Assembly (NCBI RefSeq): GCF_003751945.1 | Contig: NZ_RJKL01000001.1 | Location: 5,890,001-5,954,000, forward strand | Direction: 5' to 3' | DNA: 64,000 nt | DNA from: Couchioplanes caeruleus | Lineage (GTDB): Bacteria; Actinomycetota; Actinomycetes; Mycobacteriales; Micromonosporaceae | Shown: positions 43,416-52,858 of the stretch, piece by piece | Position numbering within the stretch: the stretch's first letter is position 1 | How the letters are laid out: every line of letters starts with the position of its first letter | Position numbers and translations under genes: made by a program | Notes under the pieces: generated by a model | Databases searched by the model: none | What the model saw: the letters and a program-made list of their open reading frames with translations, nothing else | Told to the model about the DNA's origin: nothing

Positions 43416-44063
43416 ATGCCCAAGTCACCGCAGAAACACCTCGATCCCAGGCAGCCGCTGGTCGTCGACACGACGAAGCTCCCGCGCCGGCCCGGGGCGA
43501 CGCGTGCCCTGAAGCGGGTCGTCCCGGCACCGGCGGACCTCGGTCTTGAGCTGATCTCGGTGCCCGAGGGCTCCGACCTCGAGCTCGATGTGAGCTTGAC
43601 GTCGGTCTCCGAGGGCGTGTACGTCAGCGGCAACGTGCGCGGCTCACTCTCCGGTGAGTGCGGGCGCTGCCTCAACGAGATCTCCGAGTCGTTCGACGTC
43701 TCGATCGCGGAGCTGTTCGCCTACGAGGACAGCACCACGGAGGAGACGACGGACGAGGACGAGGTGGGTCGGATGCAGGGCGACCTGATCGACCTGGAAC
43801 CGGCGGTCCGCGACGCGGTGGTGCTCACACTGCCGACGAACCCGGTCTGCCGGCCGGACTGCCCAGGGTTGTGCCCCGAGTGCGGGGTGCATCTCGACGA
43901 CCTCCCGGCCGATCACAGCCACGAGGAAGTCGATCCACGCTGGGCCGCTCTGCAAAACCTGACTGAGCTGCCGAGGGCGGCTTCGCCGCAACACCCGCAA
44001 AACCTGACTGAGCTGCCGAGGGCGGCTTCGCCGCAACACCCGCAAAAGTTGAACGAGGAGTAG
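43416..44063 (+). CDS. yceD: DUF177 (YceD) protein with duplicated 15-residue C-terminal insert
   Basis: A 215-residue DUF177 protein linked to rRNA metabolism and always next to rpmF. Two Cys pairs (GECGRCLNE and [13 protein letters not shown]) form a likely metal site. Near the end, [15 protein letters not shown] occurs twice in tandem before the native-looking end KLNEE. This is caused by two perfect 45-bp DNA repeats at 43952-44041, so the tail is 30 residues longer than expected. Followed five bases later by rpmF. Confidence 0.92.
   Translation: MPKSPQKHLDPRQPLVVDTTKLPRRPGATRALKRVVPAPADLGLELISVPEGSDLELDVSLTSVSEGVYVSGNVRGSLSGECGRCLNEISESFDVSIAELFAYEDSTTEETTDEDEVGRMQGDLIDLEPAVRDAVVLTLPTNPVCRPDCPGLCPECGVHLDDLPADHSHEEVDPRWAALQNLTELPRAASPQHPQNLTELPRAASPQHPQKLNEE
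43952..44041 (+). repeat. Two perfect 45-bp tandem repeats inside the DUF177 gene
   Basis: Units 43952-43996 and 43997-44041 are identical, and each begins GCAAAA; a third GCAAAA follows at 44042. The unit contains a GCGGC-TTC-GCCGC hairpin. Being 45 bases, it preserves the reading frame. Confidence 0.92.
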
Positions 44064-44068
44064 GTACC

Positions 44069-44242
44069 GTGGCCGTCCCGAAGCGCAAGATGTCGCGCAG
44101 CAACACCCGGTCCCGCCGGGCGAACTGGAAGGCGACCGCGGTATCGACCGTGGCCTGCCCCCAGTGCAAGTCGCCGAAGCTGCCGCACACCGCCTGCTCG
44201 GTCTGCGGCACCTACAACGGTCGTCAGGTCCTCGAGGTCTGA
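44069..44242 (+). CDS. rpmF: 50S ribosomal protein L32
   Basis: A 57-residue ribosomal protein: [20 protein letters not shown] at the start, then a zinc ribbon with two Cys-X2-Cys pairs ([18 protein letters not shown]). GTG start at 44069, only five bases after the DUF177 stop, with GAGGAG inside the end of that gene as ribosome binding site. The yceD-rpmF-plsX order is a classic conserved cluster. Confidence 0.97.
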   Translation: MAVPKRKMSRSNTRSRRANWKATAVSTVACPQCKSPKLPHTACSVCGTYNGRQVLEV

Positions 44243-44252
44243 GCCTCGAGGA

Positions 44253-45338
44253 GTGACGCGCCCGATCATCGGGCGGGTCGAGCCTGAGCAGCGGCGAACG
44301 TCCGGTGCCCCGGGCCCGACGCAGGCCGGCCGCGAGGCCGGCGCTGTGCGGGAGCCGGGCACCGCGCGGATCGCCGTCGACCTCCTCGGCGGGGACCAAG
44401 CTCCCGCCGTCGTGGTTGACGGCGCTCTGCGCGCCTGCCAGGCCGACCCGGCCCTCCAGCTTTTGCTCGTCGGCCCGGTGGAAGCGGCCGACGCGGTTCT
44501 TGCCGCCCTGGGTCCGGCGGATCGTGGCCGGGTGTGCGCCGTCGCGGCGCCGACCGGCCCGCACGCCCAGGACCGGGACGTGAGCAGCGTCGAGTCCGGG
44601 GTGCGCTCGGCCGTGCTGGCCGTCGCCCAGGGCCTCGCCGACGCCGTCGTCTCGGCCGGCAACACCGGCGCCACCGTCACCTCCGCGGCGCTGGGCCTCG
44701 GCCGCTGGCCCGGGGTACGCCGCCCCGCCCTCACCGCCGTGCTGCCCACCGCCGCCGGCCGGATCGTCCTGCTCGACGTGGGTTCGTCCGTCGACCCCGA
44801 CGAGACCACCCTCGCCATGCACGCGCGCCTCGGCGCCGCGTACGCCTCGGTCGTGCACGGCGTCGCGGCCCCCCGCGTCGGCCTTCTCACCATCGGCACC
44901 GAACGCGGCAAGGGTGACCGCCTGCGCCGCGCCGTCCCCGCCGTCCTCGCCGCCCTCGACCTGCCCGCCGGGGGCAGCTATGCCGGCCTCGTGGAGGGCA
45001 ACGACGTGGTCACCGGCGCGCCCGCGGACGTCGTGGTGGCCGACGGCTTCACCGGCAACGTCCTGCTCAAGGGCCTCGAAACGGCGTACGCGCTGCTGGG
45101 CGCCCCGAACCCGGGCGAGGTACCGCCGCGGGCGGCCGTCCTGCTCGGCGTCGGCGGCACGGTGGTCGTCTGCCACGGCGCCGCGTCGGGAGCGGACATC
45201 GCCGCGGGCATCGGCTTCGCCGCCGCCCTGCACCGCCGGGCCGCCGTCCCGGCCATCGCCGACTTGATCATCGGTCCCGAGGCTCCGGCGACGGACCGCA
45301 AGACCCCGGATCCGCAGAGCGCAAGAGGTGGTTCATGA
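44253..45338 (+). CDS. plsX: Phosphate acyltransferase PlsX
   Basis: A 361-residue enzyme (330 if started at GTG 44346) converting acyl-ACP to acyl-phosphate for phospholipid synthesis. Conserved blocks are [46 protein letters not shown], and [17 protein letters not shown]. The first 31 residues from 44253 are not conserved, and 44346 has GAGG eight bases upstream, so the shorter form is plausible. Overlaps rnc by four bases. Confidence 0.94.
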   Translation: MTRPIIGRVEPEQRRTSGAPGPTQAGREAGAVREPGTARIAVDLLGGDQAPAVVVDGALRACQADPALQLLLVGPVEAADAVLAALGPADRGRVCAVAAPTGPHAQDRDVSSVESGVRSAVLAVAQGLADAVVSAGNTGATVTSAALGLGRWPGVRRPALTAVLPTAAGRIVLLDVGSSVDPDETTLAMHARLGAAYASVVHGVAAPRVGLLTIGTERGKGDRLRRAVPAVLAALDLPAGGSYAGLVEGNDVVTGAPADVVVADGFTGNVLLKGLETAYALLGAPNPGEVPPRAAVLLGVGGTVVVCHGAASGADIAAGIGFAAALHRRAAVPAIADLIIGPEAPATDRKTPDPQSARGGS

Positions 45339-46240
45339 GCAGTATCGACAAGAGGCGGCTGCGGCCCTCCACCGAGCCGCTCGAGGAGGCCTTCGGCGTT
45401 CCCCTCGAGCCGGAGCTGCTCGAACGGGCGCTCACCCACCGCTCGTACGCGTACGAGAACGGCGGCCTGCCCACCAACGAGCGCCTGGAGTTCCTGGGCG
45501 ACTCGGTCCTCGGCGTGGTCATCACCTCGGCGCTGTTCCACAACCACCCGGACCTGCCCGAGGGGCAGCTCGCCAAGCTGCGGGCCAGCGTCGTCAACAT
45601 GCACGCGCTCGCCGACGTGGCCCGCACGCTGGGCCCGAAGGGCCTCGGACCGCACCTGCTGCTGGGCAAGGGCGAGGAGACCACCGGCGGCCGGGACAAG
45701 GCGAGCATCCTCGCCGACACCCTGGAGGCGCTGCTCGGGGCGATCTATCTCGAGCACGGGCTCGACACCGCCAGCGAGGTCATCCACCGGCTGTTCGATC
45801 CGCTGATGGCCGAGTCGGCCGGCCGCGGCGCCGCCCTGGACTGGAAGACCAGCCTGCAGGAGCTGACCGCGGCCCTGGGCCTCGGCGTGCCGGACTACGT
45901 CATCGACGACGCCGGCCCGGACCACGCCAAGACCTTCACCGCCTGGGTGGTCGTCGCCGGGGAGCGCTACGGCGGCTCCGACGGGCGCAGTAAGAAGCAG
46001 GCGGAGCAGCGCGCCGCCGCGGCGGCCTGGCGCACGCTCACCGAACGGGCCGAGGCGGAGACCCCGCCGCCGGCGGTCGCGGGCGGCGGGCACGCGGAGC
46101 TGTCGCGGGCCGACAGCAGGGACGCCGCGGCCGCGGCCGACGACCGAGACGCCGTGGCCGCGGCCGACGGCCGAGACGCCGTGGCCGACAGCAGCGGCAA
46201 CCCCGCCGGGGCCGACGACAGAAGCGCCGCCGGCCGGTGA
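45335..46240 (+). CDS. rnc: Ribonuclease III with repeated acidic C-terminal tail
   Basis: A 301-residue dsRNA endonuclease for rRNA and mRNA processing. The RNase III signature [13 protein letters not shown] (about residues 47-59) and second acidic residues in [15 protein letters not shown] are intact; the dsRNA-binding domain spans about 165-240 ([25 protein letters not shown]). Residues after about 245 form a low-complexity Ala/Asp/Arg tail encoded by 27-bp repeats. ATG 45335 overlaps plsX. Confidence 0.97.
   Translation: MSSIDKRRLRPSTEPLEEAFGVPLEPELLERALTHRSYAYENGGLPTNERLEFLGDSVLGVVITSALFHNHPDLPEGQLAKLRASVVNMHALADVARTLGPKGLGPHLLLGKGEETTGGRDKASILADTLEALLGAIYLEHGLDTASEVIHRLFDPLMAESAGRGAALDWKTSLQELTAALGLGVPDYVIDDAGPDHAKTFTAWVVVAGERYGGSDGRSKKQAEQRAAAAAWRTLTERAEAETPPPAVAGGGHAELSRADSRDAAAAADDRDAVAAADGRDAVADSSGNPAGADDRSAAGR
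46109..46189 (+). repeat. 27-bp in-frame repeats in the rnc tail
   Basis: Three units starting at 46109, 46136 and 46163 (GCCGACGACCGAGACGCCGT-type) encode [13 protein letters not shown] blocks; the third is cut short. Confidence 0.7.
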
Positions 46241-47439
46241 GCGTCGTGGCCTCCGGCACGGGCGAGGTCCCGGCCACGGACGGTGACGCGGCTCCCCGGT
46301 CCCGGCCCGAGCGCCTCTGGGACGCCGCCGGGGGCTGGCACGGCGCCGCCGTGGCGGTCGGCATCCTCGCGCTTTCCCGGATCCTGCAGATCTTCCTGGT
46401 CGTCCGCCTGGACCAGGCCGGCGAGAAGCCGGAGGGGCTGCGCACCAACCTGCTCATCTGGGACGGCGGCTGGTTCGTCAGGGCCGCCGCCGGCTACCCG
46501 CAGGGTTACACGTACGGAGCCGACGGCGCCCTCGACGGCAACGAGCTCGCGTTCTTCCCGCTCTACCCGATGCTCATCCGGGGCCTCTCCCAGTTAGGGC
46601 CGGACGCCGGAACCGCCGCGCTCACGGTGAGCTGGCTCGCCTCGATCGGCGCGGCCGTGGCCCTGCACCTGCTCGGCACCGGCCTCTACGGGCGCCGCAG
46701 CGGCTGGGCCCTGGTCGCGCTCTGCTGCACGGCGCCGATGTCGGTGGTGTTCTCCATGGCGTACTCGGAGAGCCTCTTCCTCGCCCTGCTCGCCGGGATG
46801 CTCGTCGCCGCCCACCGCAAGGTGTGGTGGGCTGCCGGGCTGCTCGGCCTGGGCTGCTCCCTGACCCGGCCGACCGGCGCCGCGGCCGCGGTGGCCCTGG
46901 CCGTCGCCGCGATCATGGCGGTCCGCAGCGACCCGGCGCGGAAGTGGCCGCCGCTCGTCGCGGCCGGCGTCGCGCTGGCCGGGGTCCCGGCGTTCCTCGG
47001 CTGGGTCGGGTGGCGGGTAGGCGACGCCGACGCCTGGTTTCGGATCCAGACCGCCGGCTGGGGTACGTCCTTCGACTTCGGCGCCAGCACGCTGACCTTC
47101 CTCGTCGACACGCTGACCACCGGTGACCGTTGGGTGCCGATGAGCGTCGCGCTCATCCTGCTCGTCGCGGCGGCCGCGGCGGCCGTCGCCCTGGCCGGCC
47201 GTCCCTGGCTGCCGCTCACCGTCTACGGCGTGGTCGCCATGGTGCTCGTGTACGGCCAGGCCGGCTACTACCACTCCAAGCCGCGGCTGCTGTTGCCCGT
47301 CCTGTTGACGCTCCTGCCGGCCGTGGTCGCCGCGGGCCGGGCGCGTCCCCGCGTGGCCGTCCTGGCGATCGCCGCCTGGGCCGCCTTCGGCCTCTGGTAC
47401 GGCGCGTACCTGCTGGCCGTGTGGCCCTACACCATCTAG
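46237..47439 (+). CDS. PIG-V-like polytopic glycosyltransferase
   Basis: A 400-residue membrane protein with about ten transmembrane helices. [15 protein letters not shown] shortly after the first helix matches the WDG motif of GPI mannosyltransferase V/PIG-V-like enzymes, and [10 protein letters not shown] and [10 protein letters not shown] are further family marks. Bacterial members are thought to use polyprenyl-phosphate sugars on the outer face. A mannosyltransferase role is inferred. Overlaps rnc by four bases (GTGA) and precedes mutM by 11. Confidence 0.8.
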   Translation: MSVVASGTGEVPATDGDAAPRSRPERLWDAAGGWHGAAVAVGILALSRILQIFLVVRLDQAGEKPEGLRTNLLIWDGGWFVRAAAGYPQGYTYGADGALDGNELAFFPLYPMLIRGLSQLGPDAGTAALTVSWLASIGAAVALHLLGTGLYGRRSGWALVALCCTAPMSVVFSMAYSESLFLALLAGMLVAAHRKVWWAAGLLGLGCSLTRPTGAAAAVALAVAAIMAVRSDPARKWPPLVAAGVALAGVPAFLGWVGWRVGDADAWFRIQTAGWGTSFDFGASTLTFLVDTLTTGDRWVPMSVALILLVAAAAAAVALAGRPWLPLTVYGVVAMVLVYGQAGYYHSKPRLLLPVLLTLLPAVVAAGRARPRVAVLAIAAWAAFGLWYGAYLLAVWPYTI

Positions 47440-47450
47440 AAGAGAGCGCG

Positions 47451-48305
47451 ATGCCTGAGCTTCCCGAGGTCGAGACCGTCCGCCAGGGCCTGGCCAAGTG
47501 GGTGGCCGGCCGCCGCATCGAGGCGGTCGAGGTGCGCCACCCCCGCGCGATCCGTCGGCACCTGCCCGGCGACGTGCACTTCGCGGCGGTGCTCGCGGGG
47601 CGCACGATCACCGATGTCTCCCGCCGCGGGAAGTATCTGTGGCTGCCGTTGGACTCCGGAGACGCGATCATCGCGCACCTGGGCATGAGCGGACAGTTGC
47701 TGATGCAGCCCGCGGACGCCCCGGACGAGACCCACCTGCGGGTCCGGGTCGGGTTCGCCGACGACGGCCCGGAGCTGCGCTTCGTGGATCAGCGTACGTT
47801 CGGCGGGCTGTCGGTCTCCGAGGGCGGCGCCACGCTGCCGGCGGAGATCACGCACATCGCCCGGGACCCGATGGACCCCCTCTTCGACGACGAGGCGTTC
47901 GTGGCGGCGCTGCGGCGCAAGCACACCGAGGTCAAGCGGGCACTGCTCGACCAGACGCTGATCTCCGGCGTGGGCAACATCTACGCCGACGAGGCGCTCT
48001 GGCGGGCCGGGCTGCACGGTGCCCGGCCGACGGACGCGCTGACCGCGCCGGCGGTGCGGCGGCTGCTCGGCCACGTGCGCGACGTCCTCGCCGAGGCGAT
48101 CGTCGCCGGAGGAACCAGCTTCGACGCGCTCTATGTCAACGTCAACGGGGAGAGCGGCTACTTCGACCGGGCGCTGCACGCGTACGGGCGCGAGGGACAG
48201 CCTTGCCACCGGTGCGGCACCGCCCTGCGTCGCGAGCAGTTCATGAACCGCTCGTCGTACAGCTGCCCGCGCTGCCAGCCCCGCCCCCGGAGGCCGCTCC
48301 GCTGA
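47451..48305 (+). CDS. mutM: Formamidopyrimidine-DNA glycosylase
   Basis: A 284-residue bifunctional glycosylase/AP lyase removing 8-oxoguanine and FapyG. It opens with the catalytic [10 protein letters not shown], so the N-terminal Pro is available. The helix-two-turn-helix [18 protein letters not shown] and the C-terminal zinc finger [21 protein letters not shown] are intact. Pairs functionally with mutT1 in this window. Its 3' end overlaps the convergent spherulin-like gene by 65 bases. Confidence 0.97.
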   Translation: MPELPEVETVRQGLAKWVAGRRIEAVEVRHPRAIRRHLPGDVHFAAVLAGRTITDVSRRGKYLWLPLDSGDAIIAHLGMSGQLLMQPADAPDETHLRVRVGFADDGPELRFVDQRTFGGLSVSEGGATLPAEITHIARDPMDPLFDDEAFVAALRRKHTEVKRALLDQTLISGVGNIYADEALWRAGLHGARPTDALTAPAVRRLLGHVRDVLAEAIVAGGTSFDALYVNVNGESGYFDRALHAYGREGQPCHRCGTALRREQFMNRSSYSCPRCQPRPRRPLR

Positions 48306-48828
48306 CGTACGGCCCGGCGTCGGTGGCGAGCCCGAAACCGGCGCCGCGGCGACCCATCAGCCGGCGGGCGGCGGTCAGCAGCTCCGGCGGCACCCCGTGC
48401 ACGAGGTGGCCGTCCCCGGTCCGGACCCCGTCGCCGTCCCAGCCCTGGTAGGCCGACCACGGCCCGTCGAACGTGCAGATCTTCACGCCCAGGTCGCGGT
48501 AGAGCGGATGGGTGGGCACGCCCGGGTTCAGCACGATCCGGTGCAGGCCGCGGCGGGCGGCCAGCCGTACGGTCAGCGCCACCGGCCCCACCCCGCTCGA
48601 TCCGGCGGGCGCCCGGTCCAGGAAGAGGCCCTGGACGCCGTCCTCGCGCCACGCGTCCACGTCGCCGAGCACGTCTGCCAGGGAGCGCCCGCCCCAGTCC
48701 AGGTCGACGCGGCCCAGCCGCTGGTGCGCCGTGCGCGGCGGGCCGGGCCGGTCCTGCACGATCCAGGTGTCGGGGTCCACGGACAGCTCGGGCGACGGTT
48801 GCGCGTACGGGGGGAACAGGGTCTTCAC
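48241..48828 (-). CDS. Spherulin-4/GH114-like glycosidase-fold protein
   Basis: A 195-residue protein with the pattern of spherulation-specific family 4 and GH114/GH135-type TIM barrels: [19 protein letters not shown] (strand with Asp), [18 protein letters not shown] and a final [12 protein letters not shown]. No signal peptide is visible. The PelA hydrolase domain of Pel exopolysaccharide systems belongs to the same wider fold group. It is the last gene of a three-gene minus-strand operon with a PelF-like glycosyltransferase; its ATG overlaps the preceding stop. Family assignment is from motif resemblance only. Confidence 0.6.
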   Translation of the reverse strand: MKTLFPPYAQPSPELSVDPDTWIVQDRPGPPRTAHQRLGRVDLDWGGRSLADVLGDVDAWREDGVQGLFLDRAPAGSSGVGPVALTVRLAARRGLHRIVLNPGVPTHPLYRDLGVKICTFDGPWSAYQGWDGDGVRTGDGHLVHGVPPELLTAARRLMGRRGAGFGLATDAGPYVSGAASGGGAGSAGSCTTSGS

Positions 48829-49997
48829 GGCGTCCTCCGGGGGTCAGCGGCGGTACGGGCGACGATGAGCAGGCCGGCGAGGTGCGTCGCCACCAGCAGG
48901 GCGACGGCGGTGGGTAACGGCGCGACGGGCGGCGCCCCGACGGCCGGCACGGCGACCGCCACGGTCGGCGGGGCGGCGGCGAGCAGGGTCGCGATCCCGG
49001 TACGCCCGCGCCAGCCGAGCAGCAGGGTGATCGCCAGGATGCCGCTGAGCAGGATTCCGCCCGCGAGGACGAGCACGGCGCCGCGGGTACCGCCCGGCAT
49101 CCGGTACGCGGCCGCGGCCAGCGCGGTCCCGGCCGCGAGCGGCGGCAGCAGCGCGGCGATGGTCACGACGGTGACGCCGCTCAGATGCTCGCGGAACTCC
49201 GCGTCGCTCTCGGAGACGTCGAGTCCCGCCTGGACCTGGCGGCGATGCCAGGCGATCAGCGCCTCCAGGATCGGTCCGGCGGCGAGTAGCGGCACCACCG
49301 CCAGGGAGGTGGCGGCGGGCGGGCCCGCGTGCCACAGCAGTGCGACGCAGGCCGCCTGCGCCGCGCCGAGCAGCAGACGCATGCCGCCGTGGCGCAGGTC
49401 GCCGGGGCGCAGCCGGCCTACCGGCGAGGAGCCGAGGACCGGTCGGAACGCGCGGGCGGCGGCCAGCGCCACGGCGCCCGGGACCAGCGCGGTGACCGGC
49501 ACCGTCTCGGCGAGCGTGTCGCCTACGGTCCCGGCGATGCCGAGGGCGGCGAGCAGCCAGCAGGGCAGACTCCACCGGACCACCGCCGCCTCGGTACGGG
49601 TCACCAGCGCGACGGTGACCGTACCCAGGGAGAGCAGGCCGCACAGGCCGACCGTGACGGCGAGTCCCCGGTCCGGGCCGATCAGGCCGGCGGGCGCGAC
49701 CAGGACGAGCGCCACCCACAGCGCGGCCGCGGCGGCGAAGCCCCGCGCGACGACCGTGGCGGCCGGGCCGCGTCCGGAGCGCCGGGCGATGACGGCGCCG
49801 ACTCCGGTGAGGGCGTGGGCGAGGCTCCAGCCGAGCAGCAGCGTGCCGGCGGTCACCGGCCGGGCGACCCGGCCGAGCGGGCCGGCCGCCGCCACCGCCA
49901 CGCTCAGCGGGCCCAGGTAGAGGGCGCAGCGCAGCAGCGTGGCACCGAGGGCGGGCGCGCGCAGGTTGCCGCCGTGCAGGGCGAGGTCCGCGGTCAC
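48825..49997 (-). CDS. Polytopic membrane protein (about 11-12 helices) of the PelF-like operon
   Basis: A 390-residue, nearly all-hydrophobic protein with 11-12 predicted membrane helices and one polar loop near the middle (ALIAWHRRQVQAGLDVSESD). The number of helices would suit a polysaccharide flippase or transporter such as PelG, but I cannot recognise PelG motifs. GTG 49997 has GAGGA upstream and overlaps the glycosyltransferase stop; its own stop overlaps the spherulin-like start, so all three genes are tightly coupled. Confidence 0.75.
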   Translation of the reverse strand: MTADLALHGGNLRAPALGATLLRCALYLGPLSVAVAAAGPLGRVARPVTAGTLLLGWSLAHALTGVGAVIARRSGRGPAATVVARGFAAAAALWVALVLVAPAGLIGPDRGLAVTVGLCGLLSLGTVTVALVTRTEAAVVRWSLPCWLLAALGIAGTVGDTLAETVPVTALVPGAVALAAARAFRPVLGSSPVGRLRPGDLRHGGMRLLLGAAQAACVALLWHAGPPAATSLAVVPLLAAGPILEALIAWHRRQVQAGLDVSESDAEFREHLSGVTVVTIAALLPPLAAGTALAAAAYRMPGGTRGAVLVLAGGILLSGILAITLLLGWRGRTGIATLLAAAPPTVAVAVPAVGAPPVAPLPTAVALLVATHLAGLLIVARTAADPRRTP

Positions 49998-51484
49998 CGG
50001 TCCTCCCCGGCTCCGGCGAGCCATCGCACGGTGGCCGGGCGCGCGTCGCGGGGCGCGGGAACGGCCAGGGTCAGCTCGTAGGAGGGCGCCGGCGCCGGGC
50101 CGGCCAGGTCGGTGTAGAGCGCGCCGTAGACGCGGACGACCCGGTCCGCGGTGAAACAGGCCAGGGCCCGGCGGCGGGCCGCGTCGCCGAGGGCGCGCCG
50201 GCGGGCCGGCGCGGTGAGCAACGCCGTGCAGGCGGCCGCGAGCGCGCCGGGATCCCGCTGCGGCACCACGACGCCGGCGTCGCCGAGCGTCTCGGCGACG
50301 GGACCGACGTCCACCCCGACGACCGCACGGCCCGACATCATGGCCTCGATCAACCGGTACGGCGGATCCGACGGCCCCGGCACGTGCACGACGAGGTGGC
50401 CGGCGGCGTACCGGTCCCGGGGATCGGCGGGCAGCGGGTGCAGGCGGACCGCCCGGCCGAGCCCGGTGCGCTCGACCTGCTCGGCGCAGTGGTCCTCGTG
50501 GGCGGGGGTGACGCCGACCAGATGCAGCACGGTGCCCGGTACGGCGGCGGCCACCTGGGTGAAGGCCGCCAGCAGGCAGTCCAGGCCGCTCTCCGGCCCG
50601 CCGTTGCCCGCCCACACGATCGCCGGCGGGGTACGCGACTCCGGCGCGCACGGGAAGTCGCCCGGATCGACGCCTGCGGGCACCGGAACCAGCCGGTCCG
50701 GCTCGGCTCCGTGCCGCAGCGCCCAGGAGTGGTGGTACTCGCTGAGCGGCGCGATGAGCCCGGCCTCGTCGTACCCGGTACGGGCGACGGCCCGGCGGAA
50801 GCGGCGCAGCACGGTTTGCACGGCGGGGGACAGCCGCTCCTCGTTCGCCCGCAGCTTGGCCACGGGCGCCCGGGCCTCGGTGAGCAGCAGCGGAGTCCCG
50901 GTGCGCCAGCGGCCGGCCAGCGCGGCCAGCAGCGGGGTCGTGCCGCCCACGCAGTGCACCACGTCGGCCTGCGGTAACGGTACGGCCAGCGCCCGCGCGG
51001 CGTGGCGCAGCAGGGTGGCCGCGGTGCGTGCGTCCCGCAGGCTCAGCCGCGGCAGCCGCTCGTCGGCGCCCGAGGCCCGCCCGGCGCGCCACGCCTCCAG
51101 CAGCACGTCCGCCAGGGGTACGGCGTTGAGCGGCGCCCCGGCGGCCACGCCGCCACCGTCGGCCAGCACCGCCAGCCCCATCAGTCCCTTGGCGAACAGG
51201 TCGTCCCGCTCCAGCACCAGTCCCCGGCACAGGAGCACGGCCGCCGCCGTGGCGTGCTCGTCCCTGCCTTCGCGTCGCGGCGTCTCCCGGGGCAGCGCGA
51301 CCGTCCGGGCGGAGGTGACATGGGCGGGCAGCGGATACGCCGGACCGCCCGGCGGCTCGCGGTCCGAGACGGTGACCAGGTCGAAGCGGAACCGGCCGAG
51401 ACCGTCGACGAGCGTCCGGCACCAGCCGCCTAGCGCGTCCCGGCGGAACGGATAGCCGCCCCCGGTGAGCAGACAGATGCGCAT
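49994..51484 (-). CDS. PelF-like GT4 family glycosyltransferase
   Basis: A 496-residue GT-B glycosyltransferase. The N-terminal ICLLTGGGYPFRRDALGGWC matches the opening of PelF/DUF3492 proteins (EGTYPYVRGGVSSW type). The C-terminal GT4 donor domain holds LVPVPAGVDPGDFP, the acidic region DPPYRLIEAMMSGRAVVGVD and a sugar-nucleotide loop. It would act in the cytoplasm polymerising a cell-surface polysaccharide. First gene of a three-gene operon; ATG 51484. Confidence 0.85.
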   Translation of the reverse strand: MRICLLTGGGYPFRRDALGGWCRTLVDGLGRFRFDLVTVSDREPPGGPAYPLPAHVTSARTVALPRETPRREGRDEHATAAAVLLCRGLVLERDDLFAKGLMGLAVLADGGGVAAGAPLNAVPLADVLLEAWRAGRASGADERLPRLSLRDARTAATLLRHAARALAVPLPQADVVHCVGGTTPLLAALAGRWRTGTPLLLTEARAPVAKLRANEERLSPAVQTVLRRFRRAVARTGYDEAGLIAPLSEYHHSWALRHGAEPDRLVPVPAGVDPGDFPCAPESRTPPAIVWAGNGGPESGLDCLLAAFTQVAAAVPGTVLHLVGVTPAHEDHCAEQVERTGLGRAVRLHPLPADPRDRYAAGHLVVHVPGPSDPPYRLIEAMMSGRAVVGVDVGPVAETLGDAGVVVPQRDPGALAAACTALLTAPARRRALGDAARRRALACFTADRVVRVYGALYTDLAGPAPAPSYELTLAVPAPRDARPATVRWLAGAGEDR

Positions 51485-51560
51485 GCGGTCAGCACTGCGG
51501 GCACGTCAGGGGCGATATCACGAAGGCTGCAACGACGCAGCGGCGCGAAGGACGGGGATC

Positions 51561-51578
51561 CTGTCGGCTAAACGACAG
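51561..51578. terminator. Small hairpin downstream of the CAP gene
   Basis: CTGTCG-GCTAAA-CGACAG between the CAP-domain gene (ends 51617) and the PelF-like gene (starts 51484). A weak terminator candidate for the minus strand; no T run. Confidence 0.4.
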
Positions 51579-51616
51579 ATCTTTGACCCTTTTGCCGGGT
51601 TTGCGGACTCCTTTGC

Positions 51617-52420
51617 TTAGGAACGCCCGAAAAGTTGCCCCCAGACGATCGTGCCGTCGACGCCCTTCACCGCGCCCGCGCCGATCGCCTTGAAGTCGCA
51701 GTTGAGAATGTTGGCGCGGTGCCCGGGGCTGTTCATCCAGGCGTCCATGACCGCGGCGGCGTCGCTCTGCCCCCGGGCCACGTTCTCGCCGCCCGGATCG
51801 TCGTAGCCCTGCTCCCTCGCCCGCTGGGCGAAGTCCCGGCCGTCGTCGCTGACGTGGCTGATGTAGAGGTCGTCGTGCGTGCCGAGTTCCTGGACGTGCA
51901 GGCGCATCGCCGTACGCAAGTCGGTGTTGAGGTCCACCGCGCCGCAGCCGGCCCGGTCCCGCTCGACGTTGACCAGCCGGATGACCTCGGACTCCTGACC
52001 GGCGAGCCCGGCCGCCACCGGAGGCTTCGCCGCCGGCTTCCTCGGGGCCTCCTCCGGTGCCTGTGCGGCCTTCGCGGCCGGCGCGGCCGTGGTCTTCTTC
52101 ACCGCCGGCTTGGTGGCGGGCTTCGACGAAGGCGCCGCTGGAGTGCTGGACGTGGCCGGTGCCGCCGGAGTGCCGGCGGTGCCCGTCGTTCCGCCGCCCT
52201 CCGGCGCCGCGGCGGCGACGGCGGCCTCCGAGCGCTCGGCGGCGGTGCCCGAGCCGGTGAAGTCCGAGGGGAGGAGGACGGCTCCGACGCCCAGGGCGGC
52301 CAGCACGCCGCCGACCGGCAGGATCAGTCGTGCCGCCGACGGCATCGTCCCTCGCCCGCGGTGCCGCCCGGCCCGTCCCGTGTACTCTTCCCGGTCGGTC
52401 TGCTCGATCGGCCCGCGCAA
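51617..52420 (-). CDS. CAP/SCP-domain secreted protein
   Basis: A 267-residue protein. A polar leader and one hydrophobic segment (about residues 30-50, LILPVGGVLAALGVGAVLL) anchor or export it. An Ala/Pro/Thr/Lys-rich linker (about 55-135) leads to a CAP domain (about 140-267) with VIRLVNVERDRAGC, the His in HVSDDGRDF, ENVARGQ and MNSPGHRANILNCDF. CAP proteins are extracellular; bacterial roles are mostly unknown. TTG 52420 is chosen because GGAGG lies seven bases upstream; the ATG at 52345 would give a shorter leader. Confidence 0.85.
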   Translation of the reverse strand: MRGPIEQTDREEYTGRAGRHRGRGTMPSAARLILPVGGVLAALGVGAVLLPSDFTGSGTAAERSEAAVAAAAPEGGGTTGTAGTPAAPATSSTPAAPSSKPATKPAVKKTTAAPAAKAAQAPEEAPRKPAAKPPVAAGLAGQESEVIRLVNVERDRAGCGAVDLNTDLRTAMRLHVQELGTHDDLYISHVSDDGRDFAQRAREQGYDDPGGENVARGQSDAAAVMDAWMNSPGHRANILNCDFKAIGAGAVKGVDGTIVWGQLFGRS

Positions 52421-52639
52421 CGTCCTGCCTCCGTCGTCCCCAGGGATCGAGGAAATTCGACCCGGGCGACGGTAAGCACTCCGGCCGATACGCGGCAAAC
52501 CAGCTAAGGAAGATCTAAGGCTCCCTTCAGGCAGGGACCCACCAATTCGGGTTCGGCCTTTCGGCGCGGGTGCGGCGCCGCACGGTTCGTCGGGCCACGG
52601 CGGCGTTTGCCGCGCCTACCTGCCCGGTACGCCACAGAC

Positions 52640-52858
52640 ATGCTCGACCCGAGGCATCTCGAACTCCTGCGCGACTGCGACCGGTACCTCGAGCGCCAGC
52701 AGGTGCTCCTTGATCGGCTCGCCGGCGAGGACCTGGCGGGTGCGGTCCTCGCCGCCATGGATTCCGCCTTCGATCAACTGCTGCACGCCGTAACCGTCGC
52801 GTGGCGCGATGCGGCCGTCGACCTCGGCGACCGTCGCCCGGACGAGGAAACCGCTTGA
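52640..52858 (+). CDS. Small acidic helical protein of unknown function
   Basis: A 72-residue protein, mostly helical and charged (LDPRHLELLRDCDRYLERQ, AVAWRDAAVDLGDRRPDEE-like tail). No family recognised. ATG 52640 is used; the frame is open back to 52607. It stands alone, divergent from the CAP gene. Confidence is moderate because of its size. Confidence 0.45.
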   Translation: MLDPRHLELLRDCDRYLERQQVLLDRLAGEDLAGAVLAAMDSAFDQLLHAVTVAWRDAAVDLGDRRPDEETA

